The translations under genes and the position numbers were made by a program. Shown piece by piece: positions 47,798 to 56,656 of a stretch of 64,000 bases of DNA. A model generated the notes under the pieces. It was not told the origin of the DNA and searched no databases. It saw only the letters and a list, made by a program, of their open reading frames with translations. Source of the stretch: Thraustochytrium sp. TN22 (lineage: Eukaryota; Sar; Bigyra; Thraustochytrida; Thraustochytriidae); contig JABLUY010000062.1 of the NCBI GenBank assembly GCA_013306675.1, positions 1 to 64,000 on the forward strand, in the 5' to 3' direction. Every line of letters begins with the position of its first letter. The stretch's first letter is position 1.

Positions 47798-50788
47798 ATG
47801 ACCAAGCTCAAGCGAGTTAGCGGCTCGCCAGCCAGACCCAAGCCGAGGCCGCGAGGCAGGCCGCGTGCTTCGCGCGGAATGGCGGCCGGGTCGTGGCGCG
47901 CGAGAGACTGCCCGCCGACACCGCCGCCGCGCTCGGCGGGCACGACGCCCGGGCGGCGCGCGGCGAGCGGCGGCGATGGCGGCGGCGGCATGAACTTGGC
48001 CGGCGGGCCGACGACGCTACGGCCCAAGTTCTCCTTCGCGCGCAGCCTGCGAGCTGGCGGAGGCAACGCGGCGCTGCAACAGGAGCGCGCAAACTTCCGG
48101 TCGTGGCTTCAGGGCGCGCGGGACGGCGAGCTTCGACCGCCGGAGGTCGCCGACAAGGTGCGCGCCGCGCAGCTGCAGCTGCCCAGCTCCGTGGTCTCGC
48201 GCAGGGACTGCGGCGAGCTGGTGCAGGCTGTGGCGGCGCGCGAGGACGCAGCCAGCGGACGCGGCGCCGCGCGCCTGGTCATCTTCTTCGCGCAGCGCAA
48301 GCACCTCGAGCTGACCTCGGCCATGCTGGAGACCGTCGTGCCAGCGCTCCTTCGCCACGTGCGCGAGGGGCTCCTGGACGGGGAAAGCGCCGAGACAGAC
48401 TTTGAGGTCTGCCTGGAGGGCCTGCAAGCGCTTTCCTTCGTCCTCTTCACAGACGGCGCGAGGTGCTCTGCGTTCGAGGGCGACATCATCGACGTGCTCC
48501 TGCGGGAAGCACTTTTGCAGGATGACCCGTGCGCCGCGGCGGCGCTCGGGTGCCTGGGCAACCTTCTGCAGCGCAAGGCGCTGCCGGCAGCTCGCGCCGG
48601 CGCGGTGGTGGCGGCGGCGCTGCGGATAGTGACGGTGATCGCCACGGAACAGGCCGAGGGCGGCTTGGTGCCCAGTGTGGAGCGCATGAAGGTGCTACAG
48701 TCCGGACTGCGCGTACTGCACGGCGTTGTGCTGGCGTTCGGAACGGACCTCTTGCAGGCCAAGCTGGCGTGGCTCGTGGGCGCGCTGGGCCGGCTGGTCT
48801 GCGAGACTCTGCAAATGTGCAAGGAGGAGAAGCGGCAACGCAAGGCAGCCGGCGAGGCGACGGCGTCCGAGTCGGAGCTCTCGGACTCTGACGTGGAGCG
48901 AAAGCCAAGCTCCTCGCGCACGCTTAAGCAGCTGGAGAAGATCCGGCTCACTGCCCTCGAGCTGCTCGAGGCGCTCTCGCAAGCCGACCGCAAGCTGACG
49001 CAGACGCTCTGGGAGCGCCTGCTGCCGCAGCGCGACGGCTGCGCGCGCGACGCGCGCGTCCCGCACCTGCTCACCGTGGTGCTCTACGACGCGCAGCCGC
49101 GAGTGCGCGCCGCAGGCTTCCACCTATTGCAGAGTCTGCTGGAGCGCGGGCCGATACGAGTCTGGCTGTCGCAACCGCGGCCCGCGACGCGGCCGGGCGC
49201 CTTCGTGCCGCTCAGTGTCAAGATGTCCCTCGTTGTGGAGCAGGTGCACCTGGCGCTCGCCGCTGCGCTTGGCGGCGCGGAGCAGAACCCGACCGTGCTC
49301 GAGCACGCGCACCAGTGCGCCGCCGCCATGCTGCGCGCCGTGCCGTACGAGGTGCGCGGCCACGAGGGCCTCCTGCTGGTGCCGCTGCTGCGCGGGTGCG
49401 AGGCTGCCCTGTGCGAGCGTTTGCTTGGGCCTCGCGTGACGGACCGCGTCCGCCTCGCGGCCGCCGCGGCTTGCGCCGCAGTCGTCGCCGGCCCGCGTGG
49501 CCGCTTCGTCTCCGTGACGGCCTTTGTGAGCCTGCACCTCGTGCCGGCGCTCGAGCGCGTGGACCTCGCCGCCAGCGACTGGGCCATGGCCCTGGTCGGC
49601 GCCCTTTGCGAGCAGTACGCGGCCGAGGTGGGCCAGTCCGCGCTCTGGGGCGCGGCGCAGCGCGTCCTGCTCGAGAACTTCGGCTCGCGCCTGCCATCAC
49701 GTCGCAGAGCTGCCGTCGCCCTTGTGGAGCGCATCTTGCGCAGCTCCAGCTCCAGCTCCAGCACCAGCACTACCAACAGCAGCAGCGATGGCAGTGGCGG
49801 CTCGTCTTCGCAAGGCGCGCAGGAAGACCTCGCCGGCTGGGGCGCCATCATCTCCGTGCACCTGCCGCGCGCGCTGCGCGACCCGGATCCGGACGTGCGC
49901 AGCTGCGCCGCGGCCTGCGTCGCAGAGATCCGCGCCGAGGGCTGGGCGCTCGTGTCCGATGCGCAGCGCCGCGACTGCGTGCGCGGCATCGCAGCGGCGT
50001 ACGGTGCCAAGGAGGAGACGCAGCGCGCAACGCTCACGGCTCTGGCCGCCATGGCGCTCACGCCAGCTTTTCGTACGCCGGACTTCATGCGCGAGGCCGC
50101 GCCGCTCCTGCTCGTGGCTTTGGAAGCCCCGAACATGCAAGTGCGCGCGCGCGCCGCCGTCGCGCTCGGCAACCTCGTGTACGACCCGGAAGGCGGAGCG
50201 CTCTTTGGGCTCGAGGACTCGCGTGTCGCGCTCGTCGAGGCCTGCCTCGTGCATACGCAGGATCACGACAAGGTCTCAGCGCCCTGCTTTCGTGCGCTCG
50301 GCCCGCTCGCAGCGCGCGTGCCGGGCGACCCGCTCGATCCCGCGCTCCGCGCGCGTGTCACCGAGGCGCTCCGCCTCGGTGCGCTGGGGCTCGGCGAGAT
50401 CCCGGCAAAGGTGCAGTGGAGCGCCTGCGCGTCCATTGGCCAGCTCCTGGTGGCCGACGCCTCCGATGCGCCGCGCGACCTCGTTGCGGACCTCGCCGAC
50501 CTCGCCGCTCAACACGACAACTTCAAGGTGCGCACGGCTGCGGTTGCGGCGCTCGTGCTCAGCGCCCCTGTTCTGCAGGTCGACTCGCGCGCGCTCGTGC
50601 GCGACACCTTGGGGCCCGCACTGCTCGCACTTACCGCTGAGCGCGCCAGCGTCGACGTGTCGCAGGCGCGCTTCGTCAGCAAGCTTGAGCTCGCGCTCAA
50701 GAACCTGCTCCGCACGCTCTCCGACCACGACTGGCCTGAGCAGGGCGGCGACCTCGCCCATCTCCTAAGAACGACCCAAGTGTTGTAA
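47798..50788 (+). CDS. HEATR6: HEATR6-like HEAT-repeat protein
   Basis: A 996-residue alpha-helical repeat protein. The N-terminal 90 residues are basic, Pro/Gly-rich and disordered. Family-like segments include LKQLEKIRLTALELLEALS, VPHLLTVVLYDAQPRVRAAG and VQVRARAAVALGNLVYD-type repeats (written here as MQVRARAAVALGNLVYD). Near the end IPAKVQWSACASIGQLL corresponds to the KVRWNACYALGNM motif of HEATR6. A Ser-rich loop (SSSSSSSTSTTNSSS) interrupts the repeats at about 648-665. HEAT repeats are protein-binding scaffolds; the role of HEATR6 is poorly defined. The start at 47798 is the first ATG of the frame. It is convergent with the DGQHR gene, only 22 bp between stops. Confidence 0.85.
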   Translation: MTKLKRVSGSPARPKPRPRGRPRASRGMAAGSWRARDCPPTPPPRSAGTTPGRRAASGGDGGGGMNLAGGPTTLRPKFSFARSLRAGGGNAALQQERANFRSWLQGARDGELRPPEVADKVRAAQLQLPSSVVSRRDCGELVQAVAAREDAASGRGAARLVIFFAQRKHLELTSAMLETVVPALLRHVREGLLDGESAETDFEVCLEGLQALSFVLFTDGARCSAFEGDIIDVLLREALLQDDPCAAAALGCLGNLLQRKALPAARAGAVVAAALRIVTVIATEQAEGGLVPSVERMKVLQSGLRVLHGVVLAFGTDLLQAKLAWLVGALGRLVCETLQMCKEEKRQRKAAGEATASESELSDSDVERKPSSSRTLKQLEKIRLTALELLEALSQADRKLTQTLWERLLPQRDGCARDARVPHLLTVVLYDAQPRVRAAGFHLLQSLLERGPIRVWLSQPRPATRPGAFVPLSVKMSLVVEQVHLALAAALGGAEQNPTVLEHAHQCAAAMLRAVPYEVRGHEGLLLVPLLRGCEAALCERLLGPRVTDRVRLAAAAACAAVVAGPRGRFVSVTAFVSLHLVPALERVDLAASDWAMALVGALCEQYAAEVGQSALWGAAQRVLLENFGSRLPSRRRAAVALVERILRSSSSSSSTSTTNSSSDGSGGSSSQGAQEDLAGWGAIISVHLPRALRDPDPDVRSCAAACVAEIRAEGWALVSDAQRRDCVRGIAAAYGAKEETQRATLTALAAMALTPAFRTPDFMREAAPLLLVALEAPNMQVRARAAVALGNLVYDPEGGALFGLEDSRVALVEACLVHTQDHDKVSAPCFRALGPLAARVPGDPLDPALRARVTEALRLGALGLGEIPAKVQWSACASIGQLLVADASDAPRDLVADLADLAAQHDNFKVRTAAVAALVLSAPVLQVDSRALVRDTLGPALLALTAERASVDVSQARFVSKLELALKNLLRTLSDHDWPEQGGDLAHLLRTTQVL

Positions 50789-50810
50789 ATGCCATTGCAT
50801 TCTTATCGTA

Positions 50811-52496
50811 TCAGTTGGTGCCGGCGTCGGTGCCGGCGTCGGTGCCGGCGTCGGTGCCGGCGTCGTTGCCGGCGTCGGTGCCGGCGTCGGTGCCGGCGTC
50901 GGCCACTTTGGCGCCGGCGCCCGTTTTGTCGGCGCCCGCCTCGGCGAGCGGGGTGAGGATGCTCGCAATCCACGCGAGAGACAGACCGAGAAAAAAATTC
51001 TCGCGCTTGCACTTGGCCAGATTCCTGTGCACCGCCTTGGGCCACTCCTTCTTGGGTCGCGCAGCGAGCTTCTCGTTGCAAGTCAAAATGGCAGCCAGGA
51101 GGTCGTCGGCAGTTTGGAACTTGCCGTTGCGCAAGGCGTCCGTGTGGAAGAGGTCGTTGCGCAGCTTGGCCTTGTGCACGTTGGGAGGGCGGCAGCGCTC
51201 GTTGCCGAACATTTCCGGAAACCGCGCCTCCAGGGCATCGCAGGCGCCATCGATCATGTTTTTGAAGGGCGGCGCCAGCTGCTGCGGCAGGTCAATGTCC
51301 TGCACGCTCTCGGACTTGTTGATCTCCAGGAAGAGCGCCTTGATGTCCTCCTGCGTCTTGACCGGGTGAACCTCCACCAAAAGGGGAATGTCGTTCGCGG
51401 CGTCCATTTCGTCGAGCAGCAGCTGCAACGCGAGCACACGGTGCTGGCCGTCGATGATGCCGGACTTTTGCGGCCTGTTCAGGGCCGGCCCCCGGGCGTC
51501 GACAAAGTCGAAGACGGAGATCACGCCGAGAAATTGGTGGCTGCCGCGCTTCGATGCCGCGATCTGCTTCACGCGCTGCTGGTCCGTGGGACGCTGCAGC
51601 GACCAAATCGGCACGTTCTCGCACAGCTGCCGCCCCGACGCATTGAACACCTGCTTGTACCCGTAGTCATGCAGCAGAGTGCCGTACACGGGGTGCTCGA
51701 CGCGCACCGTCGCCGGCGCGGAGGACGCCAGCGAGGGCCGCTCGCTCAGCACCGACTCGAAGGAGTCGCGGGCCACCGAGGCGGCCTCTGCCTCGGCCGC
51801 GTCGTCCTCGTTCTCAAGGTCGTCCCCTTCAATGTCTCCGTCATCGTAAACAGCGGCGACGTCGTCGTCTTGATCCTCGGCAACCTCCGCCTCCTGCTCG
51901 GCCTCGGCAAAAGCCGCGACCTCGGCAGCATTCTTGTCCTCGGCGGCCTTGGCCTCCCGGGCGGCGATGGCGCGCCGCGTCATTTTGCTGCGCTCGTTCA
52001 TCACCTGCATGCTGCGCAGCGCGTCCTCGCGCGCCGGTGTCACGCCCACGCCCAACGGCAGCTTGGCCTTCTCGGCAGTCTTCATCACGCTGCCGTGCGC
52101 CACATTTGTGCTGTCCATAAGCGGGCGCCGCATCATGCGTGCCACCACGCCGCTGCGACCCGAGGACGCGGACCCGCCGCTCCGTGAGGACCGCTCGCTC
52201 AGCGGCGTGTTCTCCTCGTCGCGCCGACGCGGCCGCAGCTGCAGCGACTGCTGCAGCGTCTCCGTCAGCGCGTCGGCTTGCACCTCGCGCAGCTCCGGCT
52301 CCCGGTCCATCGCAAAGGTCACCTGCCGCTTGCCGCCACTACCACGGGCGCCATCGCCATCGCCATCGCCATCGCCGGCGTGGGCGCTGGCGCCGCGCTC
52401 CAGGTCCTCCTGCTCCTGCTGCGCGTCCTGCTCGGCCTCCGCCTCCTGCGCGCCCAGCCCGAACAGGTTCGTCGACAGCGAGAGCCGCCGCAGCAT
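50811..52496 (-). CDS. DGQHR-motif (ParB/DndB-like) protein
   Basis: A 561-residue protein. Residues 1-260 are disordered and acidic (DQDDDVAAVYDDGDIEGDD). From about 265 to 480 there is a single domain: HPVYGTLLHDYGYKQVFN, a strand VPIWSL, then SGIIDGQHRVLALQLLLDEM at about 342-361, IPLLVEVHP and KALFLEINKSESVQDIDLP. The DGQHR signature and the following NxxxxxV-type Asn belong to the ParB/sulfiredoxin-like superfamily that includes bacterial DndB. Activities in that superfamily vary (NTPase, nuclease, DNA binding), so none is assigned. The C-terminus ends in a Thr-Asp-Ala-Gly repeat (about seven TDAG units) encoded by a 12-bp tandem repeat. The start at 52496 is an ATG. A eukaryotic carrier of this domain is unusual. 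Confidence 0.75.
   Translation of the reverse strand: MLRRLSLSTNLFGLGAQEAEAEQDAQQEQEDLERGASAHAGDGDGDGDGARGSGGKRQVTFAMDREPELREVQADALTETLQQSLQLRPRRRDEENTPLSERSSRSGGSASSGRSGVVARMMRRPLMDSTNVAHGSVMKTAEKAKLPLGVGVTPAREDALRSMQVMNERSKMTRRAIAAREAKAAEDKNAAEVAAFAEAEQEAEVAEDQDDDVAAVYDDGDIEGDDLENEDDAAEAEAASVARDSFESVLSERPSLASSAPATVRVEHPVYGTLLHDYGYKQVFNASGRQLCENVPIWSLQRPTDQQRVKQIAASKRGSHQFLGVISVFDFVDARGPALNRPQKSGIIDGQHRVLALQLLLDEMDAANDIPLLVEVHPVKTQEDIKALFLEINKSESVQDIDLPQQLAPPFKNMIDGACDALEARFPEMFGNERCRPPNVHKAKLRNDLFHTDALRNGKFQTADDLLAAILTCNEKLAARPKKEWPKAVHRNLAKCKRENFFLGLSLAWIASILTPLAEAGADKTGAGAKVADAGTDAGTDAGNDAGTDAGTDAGTDAGTN
50820..50903. repeat. 12-bp tandem repeat encoding TDAG, seven copies
   Basis: Seven 12-bp units of GCCGGCGTCGGT (plus strand), with one T change in the fourth unit and a changed last base in the seventh. 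They lie within the 3' end of the DGQHR gene, and the length is in frame. Confidence 0.95.
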
Positions 52497-52951
52497 GCTG
52501 TCGGCCGGCTCGAGCTCCAGCTCAGGGTCGGCTCAGGCCTTCGCTCTCGCGGCCAGGTCCTCGCCGTCGCCAAGCCGCTGCCAGAGCGCGCCGGCCGCGC
52601 CGCTCTCCGTGCGCTCCCTCGTCCTCGCGCGCACGGCCACGCGCAGCGCGCCCTCCTCCAGGGCGCCGCCGTGCCCGGCCCCCCGCGAGCCAAGGAGGGC
52701 GGCGAGGCGGGGCGAGGCGGGGCGAGGCGGGGCGAGGCACCGCGCGCACGACGCGCAGGCCGCTCTGCGCGCGCCGCGCCGCGCAGCGGAGCCCTCGAGG
52801 AGGCGGCCGGCGTGAGCGATGATCCTGCGATGCGTGTCTGCCTAGGCCAGGCGTGTAACGGGCCAGGACATGCGCACCCTGTCCCGGCGGTACGAGCGGG
52901 AGGGCGGCGAGCCCAGGGGCGCGCCGCGGCCCGTCGGGGGGAAGGCGAGGT
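52497..52951. other. spacer between two minus-strand genes
   Basis: 455 GC-rich bases between the DGQHR gene start and the stop of the upstream orphan gene. Includes a 10-bp tandem repeat at 52701-52740. No gene seen. Confidence 0.55.
52701..52740. repeat. 10-bp tandem repeat GGCGAGGCGG, four copies
   Basis: Four adjacent 10-bp units in the DGQHR upstream region; the last ends GGCGAGGCAC. Confidence 0.9.
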
Positions 52952-53806
52952 CTAGGCGCGCGGGGAGGCGTAGGGGCTGGAGGCGGAGGAGGACGAGGCG
53001 CGGCGCAGCTGCGGCGGCTTGACGACCATGGGCACGGCCAGGTGCACGCGGAGCAGGTGGCGAGGCCCGTGCGCAGGGTCCGCCTGCGAGCGGAACTCCT
53101 TGGCGAGACGAAGGAGGAAGTCCCAGCGGCGCTCGTGGCGCTCGTCCTCGTCCTCGCTGCGGAAGCAGGCGCTGGCGCGCTCCACGACGGCGGCGTTGGC
53201 GGGGTCGCCCAGCCAGAGCAGCGTGGCCTCCTTGACGAGTGAGACGCGCACCTTGGAGCTCGGCTCCTCGAGGGATCCGCGCGTGTCGGCGCTCACCGCG
53301 AAGACGTACCAGCAGCCGACCGTGGAGCCCGGGTAGATGTCCTCGGCGATGTGACCAGCCGGCGTCAACGCCGAGATCAGGTTGCGCGCGTTCGTGAGCA
53401 CCTGCAGGCGCTCCGAGCCCGCCAGATGCTGCGTGAGGAAGGGTCGCGCCTCCGAGCAGCGCGCCGCCGCGTTCGAGCACAGCGAGGCCGCCGCGTAGTT
53501 GCCGTGCACGAGCGCCTCCTGCAGCGCACCCTCCAGCAGCACGCGCTTCTCCGCGCGGCCGGACGCCGGAGACCACGCCAGCAGGTCCACCTGCAGCCGC
53601 TGAAAGAACTTGCGCCGTCGCCACCGCAGCAGCTCTACGTAGTGCTGCACGTAGCCGCGCGCCAGCGCCCCCACCGACGCGAGCACCAGCCCTAGCACGC
53701 GAAGCAGCGCCGTGCGCCTCAGCTGCGTCAACAGCATGTAGAGGCCGCGCGACGCCACGGCCGCCGCCACCGCGCGCCGCCACTGTGTTGACAGCCGCAC
53801 TACCAT
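52952..53806 (-). CDS. Orphan protein with one predicted membrane helix
   Basis: A 284-residue protein of unknown family. The N-terminus has a basic, hydrophobic segment, with a likely membrane helix LRVLGLVLASVGALARG at about 40-56 and flanking Arg. Then come RRRKFFQRLQVDLLAWSP and a folded-looking domain with LTPAGHIAEDIYPGSTVGCW, VRVSLVKEATLLWLGDPAN and a Ser/Ala-rich tail. An ATG at 54166 would extend it to 404 residues. The added part is read from AT-richer, UTR-like DNA and lacks natural composition, so the shorter form is chosen. It is divergent from the small gene at 54342. Confidence 0.6.
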   Translation of the reverse strand: MVVRLSTQWRRAVAAAVASRGLYMLLTQLRRTALLRVLGLVLASVGALARGYVQHYVELLRWRRRKFFQRLQVDLLAWSPASGRAEKRVLLEGALQEALVHGNYAAASLCSNAAARCSEARPFLTQHLAGSERLQVLTNARNLISALTPAGHIAEDIYPGSTVGCWYVFAVSADTRGSLEEPSSKVRVSLVKEATLLWLGDPANAAVVERASACFRSEDEDERHERRWDFLLRLAKEFRSQADPAHGPRHLLRVHLAVPMVVKPPQLRRASSSSASSPYASPRA

Positions 53807-54341
53807 CGTCCCCTCCGCCGAGCGCTCAACACGAGCGATCGATTCTGCTGGCCTGGCGTGCCACCTACCTGCCTGCGCTGCCCTCTGTCGCAGCACGAGC
53901 CCCAACATTGCGCGCTTACTCGGTGCGCGGCACCTTAGGTGGACACTCACGTGGGCACTCTCAAGTCTTTTTCCATCACCATTGTCAGTGCACACCTCTC
54001 CGACCACGACCACTACGCATCGACAGATAACGATAGGCCTTGCTACTGCTTCTAGGCCTTGCCCGTCTTCAGCGGGGGCCATTCGAAGATTGCGCGCTCG
54101 TGCGTGCGCTGCATTTATTAAAGGCCGTGCCTGCCTTGGTCTTTGCTCACTTTGTGTGTCGACCATGCGTTGGATGTAAGATGGAGTGTTTCCGTTGACG
54201 CGCTACTGTGCTGTGCCAGCCAAGAGAGCAACGCAGTGCGCGCTGCCTTCTCTCTCGCTCTGATTCGCGCTCTCGACATCATTGAGGCATTTCCTGTGCG
54301 CGAACGCAGTCTCGGGCAAGCGCAGCGACGACGCGGGCGCC
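53807..54341. other. divergent promoter spacer
   Basis: About 535 AT-richer bases between divergent starts. They probably hold both promoters. I see no TATA box of consensus form and no RNA gene. Confidence 0.5.
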
Positions 54342-54923
54342 ATGGCGTTCTTCGGGCTCACGTACCTGGGCGAGCAGGCGTACTTCCGCGACTCCTCCGT
54401 GGTCGGCCTGGACCTCTCGCTCTTCTCTGAGGAAGATTTTTCGCGCGCCGCCGACCTGGCGTACGGCAAGAACGTGGACGCGGTGCCGCTCGACCAGCTT
54501 GAGCGGTATCTGACGAAGCTGTACAAGGGCCCGCAGGTCCCGGCTTGGGACGAGGCGCTCATCCTGGATCAGCTGCGCCAGCTCGATCTACCGGAGGATG
54601 CGACGACGGCCCCACGCGACGTGTTCTTGCGTGCCTGCTACATGGCTCGCGCCGAAACGATGAAGCCGTCCTTCCACGGCGAGGAGTACAAGCCCGTGGA
54701 GTACACGTCCATGTCGGAGCTGCAAGACTCTACCCGGAGGAATGTCCGCGTCAAGCACAACCCGCGCGACAAGTTCCTCAACCCAGTCACCTCAAGCCAG
54801 GCCGTCGGCTGGAATGTGGGCGACCCTGGCTTCGCCGAGCTCGATGCCAAGGCCACCAAGCGCTTCCCGAAGATGTCGAGCGCCGAGTCTGCCTTTGCCG
54901 CAGCCCTTGCGAACTCGCAATAG
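54342..54923 (+). CDS. Small protein, possible axonemal microtubule inner protein
   Basis: A 193-residue protein starting MAFFGLTYLGEQAYF. The mid part has SSVVGLDLSLFSEEDF and YLTKLYKGPQVPAW. A conserved-looking C-terminal stretch reads KHNPRDKFLNPVTSSQAVGW, followed by FPKMSSAESAFAAAL. The pattern of short polar segments with a P(V/L)T(S/T)SQxxGW box recalls small flagellar microtubule inner proteins (CFAP-type). That is a weak resemblance, so the role is tentative. There is no signal peptide, membrane segment or enzyme motif. The first ATG of the frame is at 54342. Confidence 0.65.
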   Translation: MAFFGLTYLGEQAYFRDSSVVGLDLSLFSEEDFSRAADLAYGKNVDAVPLDQLERYLTKLYKGPQVPAWDEALILDQLRQLDLPEDATTAPRDVFLRACYMARAETMKPSFHGEEYKPVEYTSMSELQDSTRRNVRVKHNPRDKFLNPVTSSQAVGWNVGDPGFAELDAKATKRFPKMSSAESAFAAALANSQ

Positions 54924-55398
54924 TGCGGGCCTTGGCCTTGTATGATCAACCTCTGATGTGAACGCAAATGCTTTGCCTCGTCGACGACGCAAGCAAGCGT
55001 CACGCAAGGACTCTGCATTTGTTAAAATGTGATCGAAGTCGCCGCCTAACTGTGTTGTGTCCTTCAGTACCACCATGACCTTGCCGGAGCTCTCCAAATC
55101 CGAGTCCGAGTCCGCCGAGTCCGAGTCCGAGTCCGAGTCCACTGCACTGGCACTGGCACTTCAAAAGCACTTGGTCATGGTTGAAGGGCGTCCCGACGCA
55201 CGGCCGGGTGACTGTGGCAGGCATCATCCCGGCCGTGGCATCGAAGGCAAGGCAACCGCATACCCCGAACACCAAGCGTCGCAGCGGTCAAGCGTGCGCG
55301 CACATCGGCGGCGAGGGCTACGCGGACGTGGCGCGAAGTGCAGCGTGGGCTCCACGCTGCACGGCGCCGTGGACCCGCCCCTCGCACGAGAGGACGCC
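54924..55398. other. spacer before FAM50 with a TCCGAG repeat
   Basis: 475 bases between two plus-strand genes. Contains a TCCGAG hexanucleotide repeat (about 55098-55139). The FAM50 frame is open upstream here, but the peptide is Ser/Glu-repeat and random, with no family likeness. Read as 3' UTR plus promoter. Confidence 0.6.
55098..55139. repeat. (TCCGAG)n repeat
   Basis: About seven TCCGAG units with one TCCGCCGAG variant, upstream of FAM50. Confidence 0.9.
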
Positions 55399-56616
55399 AT
55401 GAGCAAGCCCACGGCGGACGAGAGCGACTCGTCGTCGCGCGTGGCGGCGGCTGCGGCGGCGTCCATCTACACGGCTGAGGGCAACGCAGCGGGCCCGCGC
55501 GCGGCGCAGCTGCAAAAGCAGCGGCAGATTCTGCTGGAGCACGTGCAGCGACAGCGTGACGAACTGACGGTCCGGTCGGCCGTGCCGGACGTGGCGTCGC
55601 TACGCGACGTGGACAGGCGCTTCAAGAAGGAGGTCTTCGTGGACAGCTCGCTGCGGCCAGTGGGCCTACAGACCGCGGAGGAGTTCCGAGAGGCACAGCG
55701 CAAGCTGGAGGAGCTCGAGGCGAACAAGACCGCGGAGCACGGCGACGACCGGCAGGACTCGGCCGCGGCCGACCGGAAGAGGAGTAAACGGGAACGGCGC
55801 AGAGAGCGCGCCTTGCTGTCCTTCGAACCGGACGAGGATGCAGAGGACGATGGCGCGTCCGCTGCGAGTGACTGCAAGAAAGAGAAAAAGGAGAAGGAGA
55901 AGAAGAAGAAGGAGAAGAAGAAGCGTAAGCGCATGCGCGTCGGCGGCGAGGAGGACAAGGGCGACGAGGATTCGAAAGACGCGGCGCCAGGTTTGTCGGG
56001 AGACGAGGAGGATGGGGCCAGGAAGGCCAGCTTTCGCGTCTTCAAAAACCGATCCGTCGACACGAGCTTCTTGCCGGATCGCGAGAGGGACGCCAGGGAG
56101 CGCGCCGAGCAGGAGAGGGCGCGCGCCGCGCGACTTGCCGAGGAGGCAGTGGTCAAGGCGGAGCCCCTCAAGATCACGTACAGCTACTGGACCGGCGAGG
56201 GTCACCGCGACACGGTCGAGATGAAAAAGGGCTCCACAGTGGAGGAATTTCTCGAGACGGTGCGGCGCAAGCTGTCCGGGAAGCTCTTCCCGAACCTTCG
56301 CGTGGTGAGCGCGCAGGACATGCTCTACGTGAAGGAGGATCTCATTATTCCGGGCTTCCTGACTTTTTATGAGCTCATCACCAGTAACGCGCGGGGCCGC
56401 AGCGGACCTTTGAACAAGTTCAACGTCGAGGAGGACGTTCGCCTGGTGGCAGACGTGCGCGAAAAGTCACAAGACTCACACGCGGGCAAGGTCGTTCTGC
56501 GCAGCTGGTATGCGCGGCACCGACACCAGTACCCGGCCAGCTCGTGGGAGGTCTTCGACCCAACTCGTCACCAGGATGAGGCCAATAAGGTGCCGAGCGA
56601 GCAGTGGCAAAGGTGA
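55399..56616 (+). CDS. FAM50: FAM50/XAP5-family nuclear protein
   Basis: A 405-residue protein. The N-terminal half is helical and charged (AAQLQKQRQILLEHVQRQRD, then a Lys/Glu run KKEKKEKEKKKKEKKKRKR that may be a nuclear signal). The C-terminal XAP5 domain at about 255-400 is clear: YSYWTGEGHRDTVEMKKGST, VEEFLETVRRKL, DMLYVKEDLIIPGFLTFYEL, ARGRSGPLNKFNVEEDVRLV and SHAGKVVLRSWYARH. FAM50/XAP5 proteins are nuclear, linked to chromatin and spliceosome function, and in plants to circadian timing. The start MSKPTADESD is the first ATG with natural composition. It is convergent with the kinesin gene, 40 bp between stops. Confidence 0.95.
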   Translation: MSKPTADESDSSSRVAAAAAASIYTAEGNAAGPRAAQLQKQRQILLEHVQRQRDELTVRSAVPDVASLRDVDRRFKKEVFVDSSLRPVGLQTAEEFREAQRKLEELEANKTAEHGDDRQDSAAADRKRSKRERRRERALLSFEPDEDAEDDGASAASDCKKEKKEKEKKKKEKKKRKRMRVGGEEDKGDEDSKDAAPGLSGDEEDGARKASFRVFKNRSVDTSFLPDRERDARERAEQERARAARLAEEAVVKAEPLKITYSYWTGEGHRDTVEMKKGSTVEEFLETVRRKLSGKLFPNLRVVSAQDMLYVKEDLIIPGFLTFYELITSNARGRSGPLNKFNVEEDVRLVADVREKSQDSHAGKVVLRSWYARHRHQYPASSWEVFDPTRHQDEANKVPSEQWQR

Positions 56617-56656
56617 GGAAGAAACGAAAGAAGGAAAGGTGAAAACATTGTCATTG

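Noticed and set aside
53807-54166. Longer start (ATG at 54166) for the orphan membrane protein
   Set aside because: The added 120 residues come from AT-richer, UTR-like DNA in a divergent promoter and do not look like protein.
55057-55398. Upstream extension of FAM50 (Ser/Glu repeat)
   Set aside because: It comes from a TCCGAG microsatellite and random sequence. The family N-terminus fits the ATG at 55399.
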